Assembly: GCF_030656255.1 (NCBI RefSeq)
Contig: NZ_JAUSOE010000049.1
Span: 1 to 64,000, forward strand
DNA from: Brevundimonas sp.
GTDB lineage: Bacteria; Pseudomonadota; Alphaproteobacteria; Caulobacterales; Caulobacteraceae
DNA length: 64,000 nucleotides
Direction of reading: 5' to 3'
Within the stretch, counting starts at the first letter, position 1. Each line of letters begins with the position of its first letter. The notes below the pieces were generated by a model. The model saw only the letters and a list, made by a program, of their open reading frames with translations, ran no database searches and was not told the origin of the DNA. Position numbers and translations under genes: made by a program. Shown piece by piece: positions 39,256 through 48,880 of the stretch.

Positions 39256-41061
39256 ATGTCACGCTATCTCACCGGCGGCGCCGTCGCCGCGCTGGTCGTC
39301 GCCGCCTGCGCCATTGCGGGTTCGGCCTCGGCCCAGACCTATAACCGCCTGGTCGTGTTCGGCGACAGCCTGAGCGACAATGGCAATCTGTATCTGGCGT
39401 CTGGCGGCACGCAGCCGCCCAGCCCGCCCTATTATCAGGGACGATTCTCGACCGGTCCGGTGTTCACGGAACTGCTTGGCTTCAACGCGGTCAACTTCAC
39501 CGGATCGGTCAGCGGCAGCATCAACTACGCCTTCGGCGGCGCCCGCACCGACGCCTCGGCCGGCCCGCCGCCGGGCATGCTGACCCAGCTGGCCGCCTAC
39601 ACCAGCCGGGGCGGGACCTTCGGGGCCAATGACCTGGTCAGTATCCTGGGCGGCGCCAACGACATCTTTCAGGGCCTGCCCGCCGCCGGCGCCTCGGCCA
39701 GTCCGGTGGGAGCCATCACCCCGGTCGCGACGACGGCCGCCGCCAACGTCAACAGCCTGGTCAACAGCGTCGCCGGCGCGGGGGCGGGGACCATACTGGT
39801 CACCAATCTGCCCAAGCTCAGTCTGACGCCGCAGTTCCGGGGCACGACGGCCGCGCCCCTGGCCGATTATGCGGTGACGACCTTCAATACGGCCCTGCTG
39901 ACGGGCTTGAACACGACGGCCGCCGCGCGGCCCGGCAGCAACATCATCATGATGGACCTGTTCAAGATCGGCGACACCCTGGCCGCCAATCCCGGTCAGT
40001 TCGGAATCACCAACGTCACCCAGGCCTGTTTCAACGGGGTGACGGTCTGTTCGAACCCAAGCAGCTATTTCTATTTCGACGGGGTTCATCCCACCGCCGC
40101 CGGGCATCAGATCATCGCCCGTCTGGCGACCGACTACCTCTACTATGGCGACATCGGCTCCCAGGCGGCCTTGCAGGGCGAGACCACCTTCCGTCACCGG
40201 GAGGACGCCCTAGACGCGGCCAGCGAGGCGCTGTCGGGGCGCGAAGCCTGGGAGGCCGGCGTGGCGATCACCGCCTCGGCGATGGTCGACAGCGTGGACA
40301 CCGACGCGCGCCATTCGGTCACCGAGTCGTCCAGCGACGGCTGGGGCGGCCGTATCGCGCTTGAGGCGGGACCGTCGGCGAACTGGCGCTTCGGCATGGC
40401 GGGCACGGCGCGCAAAACCGACGTCGAGAGCCAGGCCCTGACGTTCAACGTCGAGAGCTTCGGCCTGGACCTTTACGGCGGCTGGCGCTCCGGCGACCTG
40501 TTCGTCAATGCGGCGGTCGGGGTGGCGCGCGACAATATCGACGACATCGAACGCACCACCAGCCTGGCGCCCATCGTCCACACGGCTGAGACCCGCGCCT
40601 TCAGCACCGGCGCGCGGCTGCAGGGCGGGATGTGGTTCCATATGGGCGAAGTGGCCCTGTCGCCTCGCGCCGCCGTGACCTGGGCGACCAGCGACGTCGA
40701 CGGCTATTACGAGCAGGGCGTTGCCGCCCAGTACGAATATGAGGACCGCGAAATGAAGGCGATCAGCGGCGAAGTGGCGCTGCGGGCTGAGGCGGAGATG
40801 GGCGGGTTCGGCCTGTTCGCCGAGGGCGGCTATCGCGACGCCCTGGACGACAGTTCGGATCCCGTGCGCGTCGGCATTTACAACAACCCGGCGCAGGTGC
40901 TGGAGCGGGAGGTCGAGGAGCCGTTCGGCGGCCAGTTCCTGGCCTCGGCCGGGGTTGAGGGTTCGCTGGGCCCGGTCAAGGTGACGATCGCCTATCGCGG
41001 CCGGTACGGCGAACACGCCGACAGCCACATGGGCGGCATTCAACTGAGGCTGCCGTTGTAA
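39256..41061 (+). CDS. GDSL-type esterase autotransporter (EstA-like)
   Basis: A 601-residue outer-membrane enzyme displayed by a type V autotransporter barrel. Signal peptide ends near SASAQ. Residues 30-~300 are an SGNH/GDSL hydrolase: block I VFGDSLSDNG with nucleophile Ser38, block III GGANDIF, block V DGVHPTAAGH with the Asp-His pair. From about 330 to the end comes a beta-barrel (AQYEYEDRE, GFGLFAEGGYRD, GGIQLRLPL). The start at 39256 follows GGGAGG. It resembles surface esterases of the EstA family; the natural ester is unknown. Confidence 0.9.
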   Translation: MSRYLTGGAVAALVVAACAIAGSASAQTYNRLVVFGDSLSDNGNLYLASGGTQPPSPPYYQGRFSTGPVFTELLGFNAVNFTGSVSGSINYAFGGARTDASAGPPPGMLTQLAAYTSRGGTFGANDLVSILGGANDIFQGLPAAGASASPVGAITPVATTAAANVNSLVNSVAGAGAGTILVTNLPKLSLTPQFRGTTAAPLADYAVTTFNTALLTGLNTTAAARPGSNIIMMDLFKIGDTLAANPGQFGITNVTQACFNGVTVCSNPSSYFYFDGVHPTAAGHQIIARLATDYLYYGDIGSQAALQGETTFRHREDALDAASEALSGREAWEAGVAITASAMVDSVDTDARHSVTESSSDGWGGRIALEAGPSANWRFGMAGTARKTDVESQALTFNVESFGLDLYGGWRSGDLFVNAAVGVARDNIDDIERTTSLAPIVHTAETRAFSTGARLQGGMWFHMGEVALSPRAAVTWATSDVDGYYEQGVAAQYEYEDREMKAISGEVALRAEAEMGGFGLFAEGGYRDALDDSSDPVRVGIYNNPAQVLEREVEEPFGGQFLASAGVEGSLGPVKVTIAYRGRYGEHADSHMGGIQLRLPL

Positions 41062-41083
41062 GAGGGAAGGCGGGGAAGGGGCC

Positions 41084-41647
41084 TCAGCGCCCCTTCTTGC
41101 GCACCCACATGGCGGCGTCGGCCTCGGTCAGCCAGATTTCGGGGTCGGTGTGGCCGTCCCAGGCGCGCACGCCGAACGAGCCGCCCAAAGGGGTCTGCTG
41201 ACCGTTCCAGACGAAGCCTTCGGTCTTCAGCGCCTCGGCCAACTGAAGCGCCTTGGCTCGGCCCTCGTCCAGGCCAGCGTGCAGCATCAGCAGGGCGAAT
41301 TCGTCGCCGCCCAGCCGGCCTACCGCGTCCGATTCGCGCAGATGGCCCAGCAGCAGCCGCGCCACCGCCACCAGGGCCGCGTCGCCGGCGGCATGTCCCA
41401 TCCGGTCGTTGACCCCTTTGAAACCGTCCATATCCAGATACAGCAACACCGCCGGCACGCTGTGGCGTTGGCAATAGGCCATGGTGCGCTGCAGGGCGGC
41501 GACGAAGCCGCGCCGATTCAAGGCCGGGGTCAGGACGTCGTGGTCTGCCGCCGCCTCGGCCGCAGCGGCGCGCTGTTTCCATGCGTCCAGCTCTGCGCGC
41601 AGGCGCGCGATTTCGGCGGTCAGGTCGTGTTCGGCCACGTCGGTCAC
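41084..41647 (-). CDS. Small diguanylate cyclase (GGDEF domain only)
   Basis: A 187-residue cytoplasmic protein: an N-terminal coiled coil of about 33 residues (LTAEIARLRAELDAWKQRAAAAEAA), which could dimerise it, then one GGDEF domain. The active site GGDEF is at 113-117, and the inhibitory I-site RxxD (RESD, 104-107) lies five residues before it. The c-di-GMP-making fold has DHDVLTPALNRRGF (N-terminal loop), LYLDMDGFKGVND and GHAAGD. No sensor domain is present. It is convergent with the GDSL gene. Confidence 0.92.
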   Translation of the reverse strand: MTDVAEHDLTAEIARLRAELDAWKQRAAAAEAAADHDVLTPALNRRGFVAALQRTMAYCQRHSVPAVLLYLDMDGFKGVNDRMGHAAGDAALVAVARLLLGHLRESDAVGRLGGDEFALLMLHAGLDEGRAKALQLAEALKTEGFVWNGQQTPLGGSFGVRAWDGHTDPEIWLTEADAAMWVRKKGR

Positions 41648-41828
41648 GGCGCAGGCTGGCTCCGGCGGCGCGACTCAACCGGACGCGCGATAAACCGATG
41701 TTAGAGGCTGAATGGCCGAGATTGAAGGCTGAGCCGTAGCGAAACCCGCCGTAAACACGGCCTGTTTCGGTTGCGGGCGTCCGCCGCGTGCTGTAACGGG
41801 CGGCCTTTCCGCGAGGGGCCTTGAAGAT

Positions 41829-42320
41829 ATGGCGACTTCCGCAACGCCGGTGGCGATCATCATGGGCAGTCGTTCGGACTGGCCGACGATGAAGCTGGCC
41901 GCCGACAAGCTGGATCAACTGGGCGTCGCCTGGACGGCCAAGGTCGTCAGCGCGCACCGCACGCCCCAGCGGCTGGTCGAGTTTTCGACCGGCGCCAAGG
42001 CCGCAGGCTTCAAGGTCATCATCGCGGGTGCAGGCGGCGCCGCCCACCTGCCGGGCATGGCCGCTTCAATGACCGAACTGCCGGTGCTGGGCGTGCCGGT
42101 CCAGTCCAAGGCCCTGAAGGGCATGGATAGTCTGTTGTCCATCGTGCAGATGCCGGCCGGGGTTCCCGTCGCGACCCTGGCCATCGGCGAGGCGGGCGCC
42201 GCCAACGCCGGCATACTGGCCGCCCAGATCCTGGCCCTGTCGGACGAAGCCCTGGCGGAACGTCTGGCCGCCTTCCGCGCCGCCCTGACGGATTCCGTCG
42301 CCGAAACCGTCGAGGACTGA
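41829..42320 (+). CDS. purE: N5-carboxyaminoimidazole ribonucleotide mutase PurE
   Basis: PurE converts N5-CAIR to CAIR in purine synthesis. The 163-residue length is typical. Motifs: [13 protein letters not shown] at the N-terminus, [10 protein letters not shown], and [28 protein letters not shown] with the class I signature. The start of purK follows the stop directly (TGA-GTG), so the two act as an operon. Confidence 0.97.
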   Translation: MATSATPVAIIMGSRSDWPTMKLAADKLDQLGVAWTAKVVSAHRTPQRLVEFSTGAKAAGFKVIIAGAGGAAHLPGMAASMTELPVLGVPVQSKALKGMDSLLSIVQMPAGVPVATLAIGEAGAANAGILAAQILALSDEALAERLAAFRAALTDSVAETVED

Positions 42321-43415
42321 GTGCCCACGCTTCCGCTTCCCCCCGGTTCGACCCTCGGCATCCTGGGCGGCGGCCAGCTGGGCCGGATGCTCAGCCAGGC
42401 CGCCGCGCGCCTGGGCTTTGACGTCGTCATCCTGGACCCGGAGCCGGACAGCCCGGCCGGCCGGGTCTCGACCGCCCAGATCGTCGCCGCCTATGACGAC
42501 CCCGAGGCCCTGACGGCCTTGGGCCGGGCCGCCGACGTCGTGACCTTCGAGTTCGAGAACGTGCCCGCCACCTCCATCGAACGCCTGGCCGAGGCCGGCG
42601 CCCTGGTCGCGCCCGGGCCGACCGCCCTGCGCGTGTCGCAGGATCGGGTGGAGGAAAAGACCTTCCTGAACGCCGTCGGCGCCCCGACGGTCGAGTTCGC
42701 CGTGGTCGATACGCTGGATGATCTGATCCTCGGCCTGACGACCCTGGGTCTGCCCGCGCTGCTGAAGACGCGCCGCGAAGGCTACGACGGCAAGGGCCAG
42801 GTCTGGATCCGCACCCTCGAGGACGCCCCCGCTGCTCTGGAAAGCCTGGGCGGCCGCCCGGCTATTCTGGAGGCCAAGGCGACCTTCGTGCGTGAACTGT
42901 CGGTGATCGCCGCCCGCGACTGGGACGGCCATATGGCGGTCTATCCGCTGGGCGAGAACCGGCATGAGGGCGGGGTGCTGCGCACCACCCTGGCGCCCGC
43001 CACGGTGGACGAGAAGACCCAGGTCCGCGCCCGCGCCATCGCCGAGGCGATCCTGGACGGGTTGGACTATGTCGGGGTGCTGGGGGTCGAACTGTTCGAC
43101 ATTCCGGTGCCGGGCGGCGACGACGTCCTGTTGGTCAACGAGATCGCGCCGCGCGTCCACAACACCGGCCACTGGACCCAGGACGGCTGCGTTTGCGACC
43201 AGTTCGAGCAGCATATCCGCGCGGTGGCCGGCTGGCCCCTGGGGCCGACGGCGGCTCATGCCCGCGTCGAGATGAGCAATCTGCTGGGTGACGAGGTCGA
43301 GCAGTGGCGCGCCCTGGCCGGCAAGTCGGACGAGCGCCTGCACCTGTACGGCAAGGCCGAGGCCCGTCCCGGCCGCAAGATGGCCCACGTGAACCGCGTG
43401 CTGGGCGCGGTCTGA
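42321..43415 (+). CDS. purK: N5-carboxyaminoimidazole ribonucleotide synthase PurK
   Basis: PurK is an ATP-grasp enzyme making N5-CAIR from AIR, ATP and bicarbonate. The 364-residue protein starts at GTG immediately after the purE stop. Motifs: GILGGGQLGRMLSQAA, DPEPDSPAG, FEFENVP, KTRREGYDGKGQVW for ATP binding, and LVNEIAPRVHNTGHWT. The shape and spacing are those of the full enzyme. Confidence 0.97.
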   Translation: MPTLPLPPGSTLGILGGGQLGRMLSQAAARLGFDVVILDPEPDSPAGRVSTAQIVAAYDDPEALTALGRAADVVTFEFENVPATSIERLAEAGALVAPGPTALRVSQDRVEEKTFLNAVGAPTVEFAVVDTLDDLILGLTTLGLPALLKTRREGYDGKGQVWIRTLEDAPAALESLGGRPAILEAKATFVRELSVIAARDWDGHMAVYPLGENRHEGGVLRTTLAPATVDEKTQVRARAIAEAILDGLDYVGVLGVELFDIPVPGGDDVLLVNEIAPRVHNTGHWTQDGCVCDQFEQHIRAVAGWPLGPTAAHARVEMSNLLGDEVEQWRALAGKSDERLHLYGKAEARPGRKMAHVNRVLGAV

Positions 43416-43505
43416 GGCGACACGGGCGAAGCGGCGCCGCTAGGACGAAAGGTCCGGGCGGGGCGGCTTGCATTCCGGAGCTCGCGGGTCGATCTGGACG
43501 TGGTG

Positions 43506-44513
43506 ATGTCTTCCCCTGCCATAGTGATCATCGGCGCCGGCGTTTTAGGCCTGAGTACGGCCTTCGAGCTGACGCGACGCGGCCATAGGGTGACTGTGGT
43601 CGATCCCGGCGGACCCAACGCCTCTCGGTTGGCGGCGGGCATGGTGGCGCCGGCTATGGAGGCCGCGATCGACGATGTTTCGCCGGACAGAGCGGCGCTT
43701 TTCCGCGCCGGCCGCGATCTGTGGCCGGCCTTCGCCCAGGCGTCGGGCGTGGACTTCGTGCGCCGTCCAGCCGAGTGGCGCGGCGGCGATGTGGACGGCA
43801 TGGCGGCGCGGCTGAAGGCCTTGGGTTTCGAAGCCCGCCGCGACGGTGATCGGGTGATCACGGACGAGGACGGTCAGATCCAACCGGAACAGGCGATGGC
43901 GGCCCTGCGCGACGCGCTGGACAACGGGATCATCCAGGGGCGTGTGATCCGGCTGACCGCACAGTCCGATGGCTGGAACATCGAACTGGACGACCACACG
44001 CTGCCGGCCTCGGCGGTCGTGCTGGCGACAGGAGCCGGCGAAGCGATTCCGGGTTCGCCGGAGGCGACGCGGACCTTGGTTGAGAGCATCCAGCCGATCC
44101 GGGGGCAGATCGGAGTGGCCAAGGCGGATCTGGCGTCCCATGCGGTGCGCGGGCCGGGCGCCTATGTGGCGCCGATGACCGGCGGGGCCGTCGTCGGGGC
44201 TACGATGGAGCCAGGCCGCCGCGACACCGTACCCGACCCGGCGGTGGGCGAACGCCTGCTTGAGGCGGCCTGGCGGGTGCTGGGGCGTCCGCCCGAACCG
44301 CTGGATATCGAATGGCGCGCCGGGGTGCGCGGGGCTTCGCCGGACGGGTTGCCGATGGCGGGTCCGGCGCCGGACGGCGGTTTGTTTCTGGCCCTGGCGC
44401 CGCGCCGCAACGGTTGGCTGCTGGGGCCGATGGTCGGGGCCGTGGTGGCCGATGCGATCGAGGGGCGGGCGCCGTCGCCGGCAGCCCGCGCCCTCGATCC
44501 TCGACGGTTCTAG
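43506..44513 (+). CDS. FAD-dependent amino-acid/glycine oxidase-like oxidoreductase
   Basis: A 335-residue DAO-family flavoprotein. The N-terminal FAD motif is [17 protein letters not shown] and the next strand ends in [16 protein letters not shown] follows, as in ThiO-like glycine oxidases, and a C-terminal [18 protein letters not shown] block closes the FAD site. Two GTG codons (43500, 43503) precede the chosen ATG and could be the start. Its 3' end overlaps the convergent TonB gene by 4 bases. Substrate is inferred only at family level. Confidence 0.82.
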   Translation: MSSPAIVIIGAGVLGLSTAFELTRRGHRVTVVDPGGPNASRLAAGMVAPAMEAAIDDVSPDRAALFRAGRDLWPAFAQASGVDFVRRPAEWRGGDVDGMAARLKALGFEARRDGDRVITDEDGQIQPEQAMAALRDALDNGIIQGRVIRLTAQSDGWNIELDDHTLPASAVVLATGAGEAIPGSPEATRTLVESIQPIRGQIGVAKADLASHAVRGPGAYVAPMTGGAVVGATMEPGRRDTVPDPAVGERLLEAAWRVLGRPPEPLDIEWRAGVRGASPDGLPMAGPAPDGGLFLALAPRRNGWLLGPMVGAVVADAIEGRAPSPAARALDPRRF

Positions 44514-45244
44514 TCCGCCATTGCGAAACGGACGGTGAAGTTGACCGTCGCCCCGTCCACCGCACGGCCGTCGACCGTGCGGGGGTTCATGCGGAAGTCC
44601 CGCGTCAGGCTCATGGCCGCCCGGCCGAAGCCCCGGCCGTTCGGGGTCTCTCCGGCGACGCGGCAGGCGGTCAGGCCGCCGTCGATGCGCACGACGCAAG
44701 AGAGGCTCGCCGAGCCCGCTAGGCCATTCTCGGCCGCGCGCGTCGGATAGGCGCGCGCCATCTGGGCCGCCGACGGACGACTGGCCCAGGTCGGGTTGTT
44801 GATGACCGATACGGCGCGGACCGGCGTTTCCGTCGTCGCCGTCCCGCCTTCGACGCCGTTGGTGGCCGTACTGACCACCAGGCCGGGCGTCACGCCGACG
44901 ACGGGGACGTCCGGCGCCGCGAAGGGAGAGGGCTCCGTCGTCGGGAAGACGACCGGCGGCTTGTGCGTCGGGTTCTGCGGCGCGGGCGGCGCCGTGGCCT
45001 CCACCTTCGGCAGGGGTTTCGGACGCGGCAGGTCCAGGGTGACGATGGTCGGCGGCGGCGCCGGCGGAGCGGCGTCGGGCACCTTCAGCTGAAATCGTTG
45101 ATTATACAGCACCACCCCCGCTCCGACGTGGGCCAGGACCGACAGGCCGATGGCCGCCCACATCCAGCGCGGCAGCGGTTTCTTGCGTTCCCCGAAGTCG
45201 ATGGGGCTGACGGCGCCGGGACCCCCGGCGGCACGGATCATCAT
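44510..45244 (-). CDS. tonB: TonB-family energy transducer
   Basis: A 244-residue protein anchored by one helix ([21 protein letters not shown]) near residues 28-48. A Pro-rich periplasmic stretch follows ([20 protein letters not shown]..., [11 protein letters not shown]), and a C-terminal TonB domain ([31 protein letters not shown]) ends in [15 protein letters not shown] lies upstream of the double ATG. TonB proteins pass proton-motive energy to outer-membrane receptors such as the two in this window. No exbB or exbD is adjacent. Confidence 0.9.
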   Translation of the reverse strand: MMIRAAGGPGAVSPIDFGERKKPLPRWMWAAIGLSVLAHVGAGVVLYNQRFQLKVPDAAPPAPPPTIVTLDLPRPKPLPKVEATAPPAPQNPTHKPPVVFPTTEPSPFAAPDVPVVGVTPGLVVSTATNGVEGGTATTETPVRAVSVINNPTWASRPSAAQMARAYPTRAAENGLAGSASLSCVVRIDGGLTACRVAGETPNGRGFGRAAMSLTRDFRMNPRTVDGRAVDGATVNFTVRFAMAD

Positions 45245-45381
45245 GACTGCACTCCCTCGTTCACCGCCCCCGCAGCGCCCGTAACAGAAAGTGAGCGCTC
45301 AGGTTGTGGCGGCTTTGCGGCGAAGATTCGCAGTTCGACCAACGTCGATCATGGCTTGGCCGTTAACGCCGTCGTTAACGA

Positions 45382-45397
45382 TTAACGGTTGATTAAC
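45382..45397 (+). promoter_or_regulatory. CtrA box upstream of the SLT-domain gene
   Basis: TTAA-CGGTTGA-TTAAC matches the CtrA consensus TTAA-N7-TTAAC exactly, 26 bases before the ATG at 45423. Two further TTAACG words at 45363 and 45375 lie just upstream, making a cluster of TTAA half-sites. Confidence 0.7.
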
Positions 45398-45422
45398 CAC
45401 GTTCGACGACCCTCCGCTTGTC

Positions 45423-46220
45423 ATGACCCTCAGAGCGATTCCATCTTCCGGCGGTGTAGAGGCGGCCATCCAGCGCGCCTCGACCGCCGTGGGCGTCGAC
45501 TACGACTTCCTGGTCAAGACCGCGCGGCGCGAGAGCGCCATGAACCCGTCGGCCAAGGCGCCCACCTCATCGGCGGCGGGCCTGTTCCAGTTCATTGAAC
45601 AAACCTGGCTGGGCACCGTCAAACAGCATGGCGCCCAGCACGGTTACGGCCAGTACGCCGATCTGATCCACCGGGGATCCGATGGACGCTGGCGGGTCGA
45701 GGGGTCGGCTCGAAATGTGGTCCTGGACCTGAGATTCGATCCGCATGCCGCTTCGGTGATGGCGGCGGAGCTGACGGCGTCCAACGCGGCCTATCTGCGC
45801 GGCCGCACAGGCAAGGAGCCGGGGGCCGGAGATCTGTACGCCGCCCACTTCCTGGGGCCAGCGGGCGCGGCCAGCCTGATGAACGCAATGGACCGCAATC
45901 CGGGCGCCAGCGCCGTCGCCCTGTTCCCCGATGCGGCCCGGGCCAACCGCAGCATCTTCTACAAGAACGGGCGGGCGGCCACGGTGTCCGAAGTCCACGC
46001 CAATCTTCAACGCTCGGCAGGCGACGGCGCGCCGGCGGCCGGGGCGGGGGATGTGCGGTTCCCAACCCCCGAATTGAGTGGCGGCGACCAGGTTCTGGCG
46101 GCGCGGATGGATCGGCTGAAACAGGACCAGGGCATCCTGGCTCTGCTGCTGGGCCAAGACGGATCGAGTGGAAGCGGGTTCGGCGGCGCCTTCTCGCCGA
46201 ACGGCGGGGAATCGACCTGA
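45423..46220 (+). CDS. SLT-domain lytic transglycosylase-like protein
   Basis: A 265-residue protein with an N-terminal SLT/lysozyme-like fold: IQRASTAVGVDYDFLVKTARRESAMNP holds the catalytic Glu37, and SSAAGLFQFIEQTW follows. DLYAAHFLGPAGAASLM is a later conserved block. No signal peptide or membrane helix is visible, so export must use another route (for example a flagellar or pilus assembly) or the protein is cytosolic. The C-terminus is Gly/Ser-rich with a short coiled helix (LAARMDRLKQDQGILALLLG). The CtrA box upstream implies cell-cycle control. Confidence 0.85.
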   Translation: MTLRAIPSSGGVEAAIQRASTAVGVDYDFLVKTARRESAMNPSAKAPTSSAAGLFQFIEQTWLGTVKQHGAQHGYGQYADLIHRGSDGRWRVEGSARNVVLDLRFDPHAASVMAAELTASNAAYLRGRTGKEPGAGDLYAAHFLGPAGAASLMNAMDRNPGASAVALFPDAARANRSIFYKNGRAATVSEVHANLQRSAGDGAPAAGAGDVRFPTPELSGGDQVLAARMDRLKQDQGILALLLGQDGSSGSGFGGAFSPNGGEST

Positions 46221-46308
46221 ACGCCGCCCGGCCTCTCCATAGTAAACCGGGCGTTAAGCATGGCAGTCTCAGAATATCGGACACGCCCGATTCCCTGACG
46301 AGCCGTCC

Positions 46309-47451
46309 ATGACCGCCCACCGCGCCCGACTGACCGAAGTGGACATCCAGCGCCTGGTGAAGGCGGTCGATGACGATGAGCGCGCGGAGGCGGCGCATAA
46401 GCTGTGCCGCAACATGGATCGCGCCGATCTGGACGAACGGGACCGGCAGGCGGCGCAGAAGATTGTGCGGCTGTTGGCCAGTGACGCGGCCGAACTGGTG
46501 CGCCGGGCCATGGCCGTAACGCTGAAGGCTTCGGACCTGATCCCCAATGACGTGGCTCGCCGGTTGGCGGCGGACGTGGACAGCATCGCCCTGCCGATCA
46601 TCGGCGCTTCGCCGGCCTTCAGCGACGAAGACCTGATCGAGATCGTGCGCGGGGGCGCAGCCCTGCGTCAGGTCGCCGTCGCCGGTCGACCGCGCGTCTC
46701 GCGCGACGTGGCCCAGGCTCTGGCGGACGAGGGCTGCGAACAGGCGGTCAGAGCCCTGGCGGCCAATGACAATGCAGACCTGTCGGAACGCGCCCTGGGG
46801 TCGATCGTCGATCGTTTCCCGGACTCGGCCGAGGTGGTGACATCCGTCGCCTATCGTCAGGTGCTGCCGCTGCACATCACCGAGCGCCTGATCGAACTGG
46901 CCAGCGAGACGGTCCGCGAACATCTCGTCTCGCGGCATGCGATGGCGCCGGAGACCGCCATTCGCCTGGCCCAGTACGCACGCGAGCGCGCCACGGTCGA
47001 TCTGGTGGATCAGGCTGCGACCAGCGTCGACCTGGGCGCCTTCATGGCGCAACTGAATCTACGCAAGGCCTTGAACGCCTCGCTGTTGCTGCGCGGACTG
47101 GCGCGGGGACAGATGGCGATGTTCGAACATGGTCTGGCCGAGTTGGCCAATACGCCGCATCATCGGGCCTGGCTGATGATCCATGATGCGGGGCCTCTGG
47201 GGCTCAAGGCGATCTATGACCGGGCCGGTCTGCCGCCGCGACTGTTCCAGGCCTTCCGCGCGGGGGTCGACACCTGGCGCGCCCTGTCGGCCGAAGGGGT
47301 GGATACGGCGAGCGACGTCTTCCGCCAGCGCATGTTGGAGCGTTTCTTGACCCAGCGGCCGAACGTCCTGCGCGACGACCTGGCCTATCTGATGGAACGA
47401 TTGGACCAGGCGCCCGCACGCCCCGCAAGGATGGCCGCCAACGCCGCTTGA
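46309..47451 (+). CDS. DUF2336 domain protein
   Basis: A 380-residue soluble, mostly helical protein of the DUF2336 family, which is common in Caulobacterales and has no known activity. Repeated helix pairs run through it (VRRAMAVTLKASDLIPNDVARRLAADVDSIALPIIGASP; RQVAVAGRPRVSRDVAQALAD), similar in layout to HEAT-like repeats. No catalytic motif or signal peptide is seen. It lies 88 bases after the SLT gene in the same direction and ends at a strong terminator. A paralogue (48881) sits 1.4 kb away on the opposite strand. Confidence 0.8.
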   Translation: MTAHRARLTEVDIQRLVKAVDDDERAEAAHKLCRNMDRADLDERDRQAAQKIVRLLASDAAELVRRAMAVTLKASDLIPNDVARRLAADVDSIALPIIGASPAFSDEDLIEIVRGGAALRQVAVAGRPRVSRDVAQALADEGCEQAVRALAANDNADLSERALGSIVDRFPDSAEVVTSVAYRQVLPLHITERLIELASETVREHLVSRHAMAPETAIRLAQYARERATVDLVDQAATSVDLGAFMAQLNLRKALNASLLLRGLARGQMAMFEHGLAELANTPHHRAWLMIHDAGPLGLKAIYDRAGLPPRLFQAFRAGVDTWRALSAEGVDTASDVFRQRMLERFLTQRPNVLRDDLAYLMERLDQAPARPARMAANAA

Positions 47452-47466
47452 TTCCCGATGATCAGG

Positions 47467-47506
47467 CAAAGAAAAGGCCCGCCGTCCGGCGGGCCTTTTC
47501 TTTTTG
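47467..47506. terminator. Bidirectional terminator between DUF2336 and Hpt genes
   Basis: AAAGAAAAGGCCCGCCG pairs with CGGCGGGCCTTTTCTTT over a short loop. The A-tract and T-tract on its two sides serve both convergent genes. Confidence 0.85.
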
Positions 47507-47523
47507 GAGAGGGGCGCTGAAGC

Positions 47524-48000
47524 TCAGCGCGCCTTGTGTTCGGCGACTTTGGCTTCCAAGGATTCCGCCAGAATGCGGCCGGTCGGGTTTTCATCAGTCT
47601 TGACCTGGTCGCGGACCACGGCGCGGATGGCGTCGATATGGGCGTCGATAATGACCAGGGGCGCGTTGTGGCGGGCGCCGGCGTCGTCCAGGAGACGGCA
47701 AAGCGAACCGGCGATACGGGTCACCAGCGGATATTCATAGGTGGTTCCCAGGCCCTTCAGGTCGTGGGCGCGGAAGTACAGGGCCTCGGCGGTCTCGGCG
47801 GTCAGTCCCTGTTCACGAATGTCGGCCTGCGCCTTGTCCAACTTGACGATCTCGTCGTTCAGCCACTGGCCGAACTGGGCCGACATGGCCTTCAGCGCTT
47901 CCTCCGCCCGTGCGATGGCGTCGGCGTTGATGCCGAAACCGCCGCCGACCTTCATGCGAAGGGGGGACGTGGGGCGAATGACGTGCGCCGGGTCGCTCAT
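47524..48000 (-). CDS. Hpt-domain phosphotransfer protein
   Basis: A 158-residue protein; the ATG at 48000 has GGAG six bases upstream and is preferred over the one at 48012. The central Hpt helix carries the phospho-accepting His79 in FRAHDLKGLGTTY, the H-x-x-K-G motif of histidine phosphotransfer domains. N-terminal residues 1-35 are polar and the C-terminal part is helical. A free-standing Hpt usually relays phosphate from a hybrid kinase receiver to a response regulator; the hybrid MHYT kinase in this window is a possible donor, but distance gives no proof. Confidence 0.85.
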   Translation of the reverse strand: MSDPAHVIRPTSPLRMKVGGGFGINADAIARAEEALKAMSAQFGQWLNDEIVKLDKAQADIREQGLTAETAEALYFRAHDLKGLGTTYEYPLVTRIAGSLCRLLDDAGARHNAPLVIIDAHIDAIRAVVRDQVKTDENPTGRILAESLEAKVAEHKAR

Positions 48001-48068
48001 GGGAGGCTCCATAGAATTTCGGCGAAGCTTATTCGCGCGCCCTTAAGAAGGGGTATAGGGGCGCGATC

Positions 48069-48848
48069 TCAGTTGGCGAACTGCTCGGTCATGACCCGCT
48101 CGTCGAACGACCGGCCCGCGTCGAACAGCATGGTCAGGGCGACGTCACGGCGTTCGCGCACCTCGACCCGCGCCACGCGCCGAACTTCGAAATTGTCAGC
48201 CGTGGCGGAGACCGGCCGCTTGTCCGGCTCCAGCACGTCGAACCGCACCTTGGCGCCATGGGACAGCAGGGCGCCGCGCCAGCGACGGGGACGGAAGGCG
48301 CTGATTGGGGTCAGGGCCAGAATACGGGCGTCCAGAGGAATGATCGGGCCGTGGGCCGACAGATTATAGGCGGTGGATCCGGCCGGGGTCGCCACCAGGC
48401 AGCCGTCGCATGACAGCTCCTCAAGCCGCACGCGGTCGTCGACTGTGATCTTCAGCTTGGCGCTCTGGCGGGTCTGGCGCAGCAGGGAGACCTCGTTGAT
48501 GGCCAGGCCGGTATGGACCTCGCCGCTTTCGGTCCAGGCGTCCATCTGCAGCGGATGGATCACCGTGCGTTCAGCGGCGACCACGCGGGCGATCAGGTCG
48601 TCCTCGTCATAGTCGTTCATCAGGAAACCGACCGAACCCCGGTTCATGCCGTACACCGGGGTGCGACGACGCAGGTTGGCGTGCAGGGTTTCCAGCATCT
48701 GCCCGTCGCCGCCCAGGGCCACGATGACGTCGGCCTCTTCTTCCGGGACGGCGCCATAGCGCGCGATCAGACCCTGGCGCGCCGCCTGGGCCTCGGGACG
48801 GTCGCTGGCGGTGAAGGCCAGGGCGGGGACGGGCGGAGTCGGGTTCAC
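48069..48848 (-). CDS. nadK: NAD kinase
   Basis: NadK phosphorylates NAD to NADP in the cytoplasm. The 259-residue protein starts at GTG. Motifs: [16 protein letters not shown] (GGDG), [47 protein letters not shown]. It lies between the Hpt gene (68 bases downstream) and the DUF2336 gene (32 bases upstream), all on the minus strand. Confidence 0.96.
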   Translation of the reverse strand: MNPTPPVPALAFTASDRPEAQAARQGLIARYGAVPEEEADVIVALGGDGQMLETLHANLRRRTPVYGMNRGSVGFLMNDYDEDDLIARVVAAERTVIHPLQMDAWTESGEVHTGLAINEVSLLRQTRQSAKLKITVDDRVRLEELSCDGCLVATPAGSTAYNLSAHGPIIPLDARILALTPISAFRPRRWRGALLSHGAKVRFDVLEPDKRPVSATADNFEVRRVARVEVRERRDVALTMLFDAGRSFDERVMTEQFAN

Positions 48849-48880
48849 GGGCGAACGTGAGCCTCAGCTTGGCGCCGAAG

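Noticed and set aside
42066-43388. 440-codon minus-strand frame over purK
   Set aside because: purK on the plus strand has all ATP-grasp motifs; the mirror frame has none.
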